Shown: positions 5,618 to 5,878 of the stretch, in pieces
How the letters are laid out: each line of letters begins with the position of its first letter
Position numbering within the stretch: position 1 is the stretch's first letter
Assembly: GCA_016215145.1 (NCBI GenBank)
Contig: JACRLA010000121.1
Coordinates: 1 to 5,878, forward strand
DNA: 5,878 nt
Direction: 5' to 3'
Origin: Chloroflexota bacterium
GTDB taxonomy: Bacteria; Chloroflexota; Anaerolineae; Anaerolineales; VGOW01
Position numbers and translations under genes: made by a program
Notes under the pieces: model-generated
Told to the model about the DNA's origin: nothing
The model's database searches: none
The model's input: only the letters and a program-made list of their open reading frames with translations

Positions 5618-5649
5618 TTTCCTTGTTTCCCTGTTTCCTTGTTTCCCTA
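5618..5649 (+). repeat. 16-bp tandem repeat, pyrimidine-rich, two copies plus a partial
   Basis: TTTCCTTGTTTCCCTG (5618-5633) is followed directly by TTTCCTTGTTTCCCTA (5634-5649), 15 of 16 identical, with a partial TTTCCCTTTG afterwards. Internally it is an 8-bp-like TTTCC(C/T)TG unit. The plus strand is almost purine-free from 5618 to 5666. It sits between the hairpin and the next ATG and may have arisen by replication slippage. Confidence 0.8.
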
Positions 5650-5671
5650 ATTTCCCTTTGCCCCTTTAGAA

Positions 5672-5878
5672 ATGCTCCTCCCCGATCTCATTAATTCCTT
5701 CGCCAACTTTTTCGCCTGGCTGAATCAAATCCTCACCGCGACGATTGTCATCACCGCCTTGTCGCTGTTGATGTATAGCCTGACGTTTAATTTGCATGAT
5801 CGCGCCGCGCGATCTTTCAGCACGGTGCTGTTTGCCATCTCCGTCGTGTTCGTCGGCGATTCGTTTGCGGCGATCTCC
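5672..5878 (+). CDS. N-terminal part of an unrecognised membrane protein (runs off the right edge)
   Basis: An open frame from the ATG at 5672 continues for 69 codons to the end of the window without a stop. The protein begins MLLPDLINSFANFFAWLNQ and contains a hydrophobic segment at about 20-38 (ILTATIVITALSLLMYSLT). A short polar stretch follows (NLHDRAARSFS), then a second hydrophobic segment from about 50 (TVLFAISVVFVGDSF). The arrangement fits a multi-spanning membrane protein, with an aspartate (D64) inside or at the edge of the second helix. I do not recognise a family and assign no function. The start is chosen because it is the first ATG after the repeat tract; no Shine-Dalgarno is visible. 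Codon use matches the neighbours. Confidence 0.65.
   Translation, partial: MLLPDLINSFANFFAWLNQILTATIVITALSLLMYSLTFNLHDRAARSFSTVLFAISVVFVGDSFAAIS

Noticed and set aside
5618..5660. CRISPR-like array
   Set aside because: The units are 16 bp and directly adjacent with no unique spacers; this is a simple tandem repeat.

Overview
The window reads as ordinary chromosomal sequence from a free-living bacterium, moderately GC-rich by eye. I think a Chloroflexota (Anaerolineae-like) genome is most likely, but this is inference. It rests on gene flavour (an FmdE-like protein beside a tetrathionate-reductase-type molybdoenzyme, and a Pro/Thr-linker membrane protein), on a -10 box placed as for leaderless mRNA, and on spacers filled with perfect palindromes. 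There is no phage, plasmid, CRISPR or insertion-sequence signature, and no rRNA or tRNA gene was recognised.

Layout, left to right. (1) The last 115 codons of a molybdopterin-dependent oxidoreductase (TtrA/PhsA/PsrA-like, + strand) end at 350. A perfect hairpin follows, then an FmdE-family protein with a C-terminal zinc ribbon (406-1029). (2) A P1B-type metal-transporting ATPase lies on the minus strand (3244 down to 998), and its 3' end overlaps the FmdE gene by 32 bp. It has SPC and HEGST signatures (P1B-4-like) and an N-terminal CxxC metal-binding domain. The segment that should carry the actuator-domain TGES loop is missing in frame. (3) A short divergent promoter region (about 3245-3330) has two exact TATAAT boxes inside an 11-bp inverted repeat. 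It separates the ATPase from a trimeric-type purine nucleoside phosphorylase (3385-4140), whose conserved N-terminus is visible upstream but has no in-frame ATG, GTG or TTG. (4) Next come a two-helix membrane protein with a Pro/Thr-rich linker and a C-terminal beta-sandwich-like domain (4189-4932), a GNAT acetyltransferase that looks leaderless (5018-5563), and the start of an unrecognised membrane protein that runs off the right edge (5672 onward).

The genes do not form one obvious pathway. The molybdoenzyme and FmdE-like gene may be functionally linked. The ATPase handles transition-metal export, the phosphorylase purine salvage, and the rest are single-gene functions. The most notable points are the ATPase lacking its TGES loop, the unclear start of the phosphorylase, and the hairpins. 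Every spacer downstream of a + strand gene holds one perfect hairpin with 15-17 bp arms. Two of these share an identical 15-3-15 nested-palindrome architecture with different but compensated sequence.
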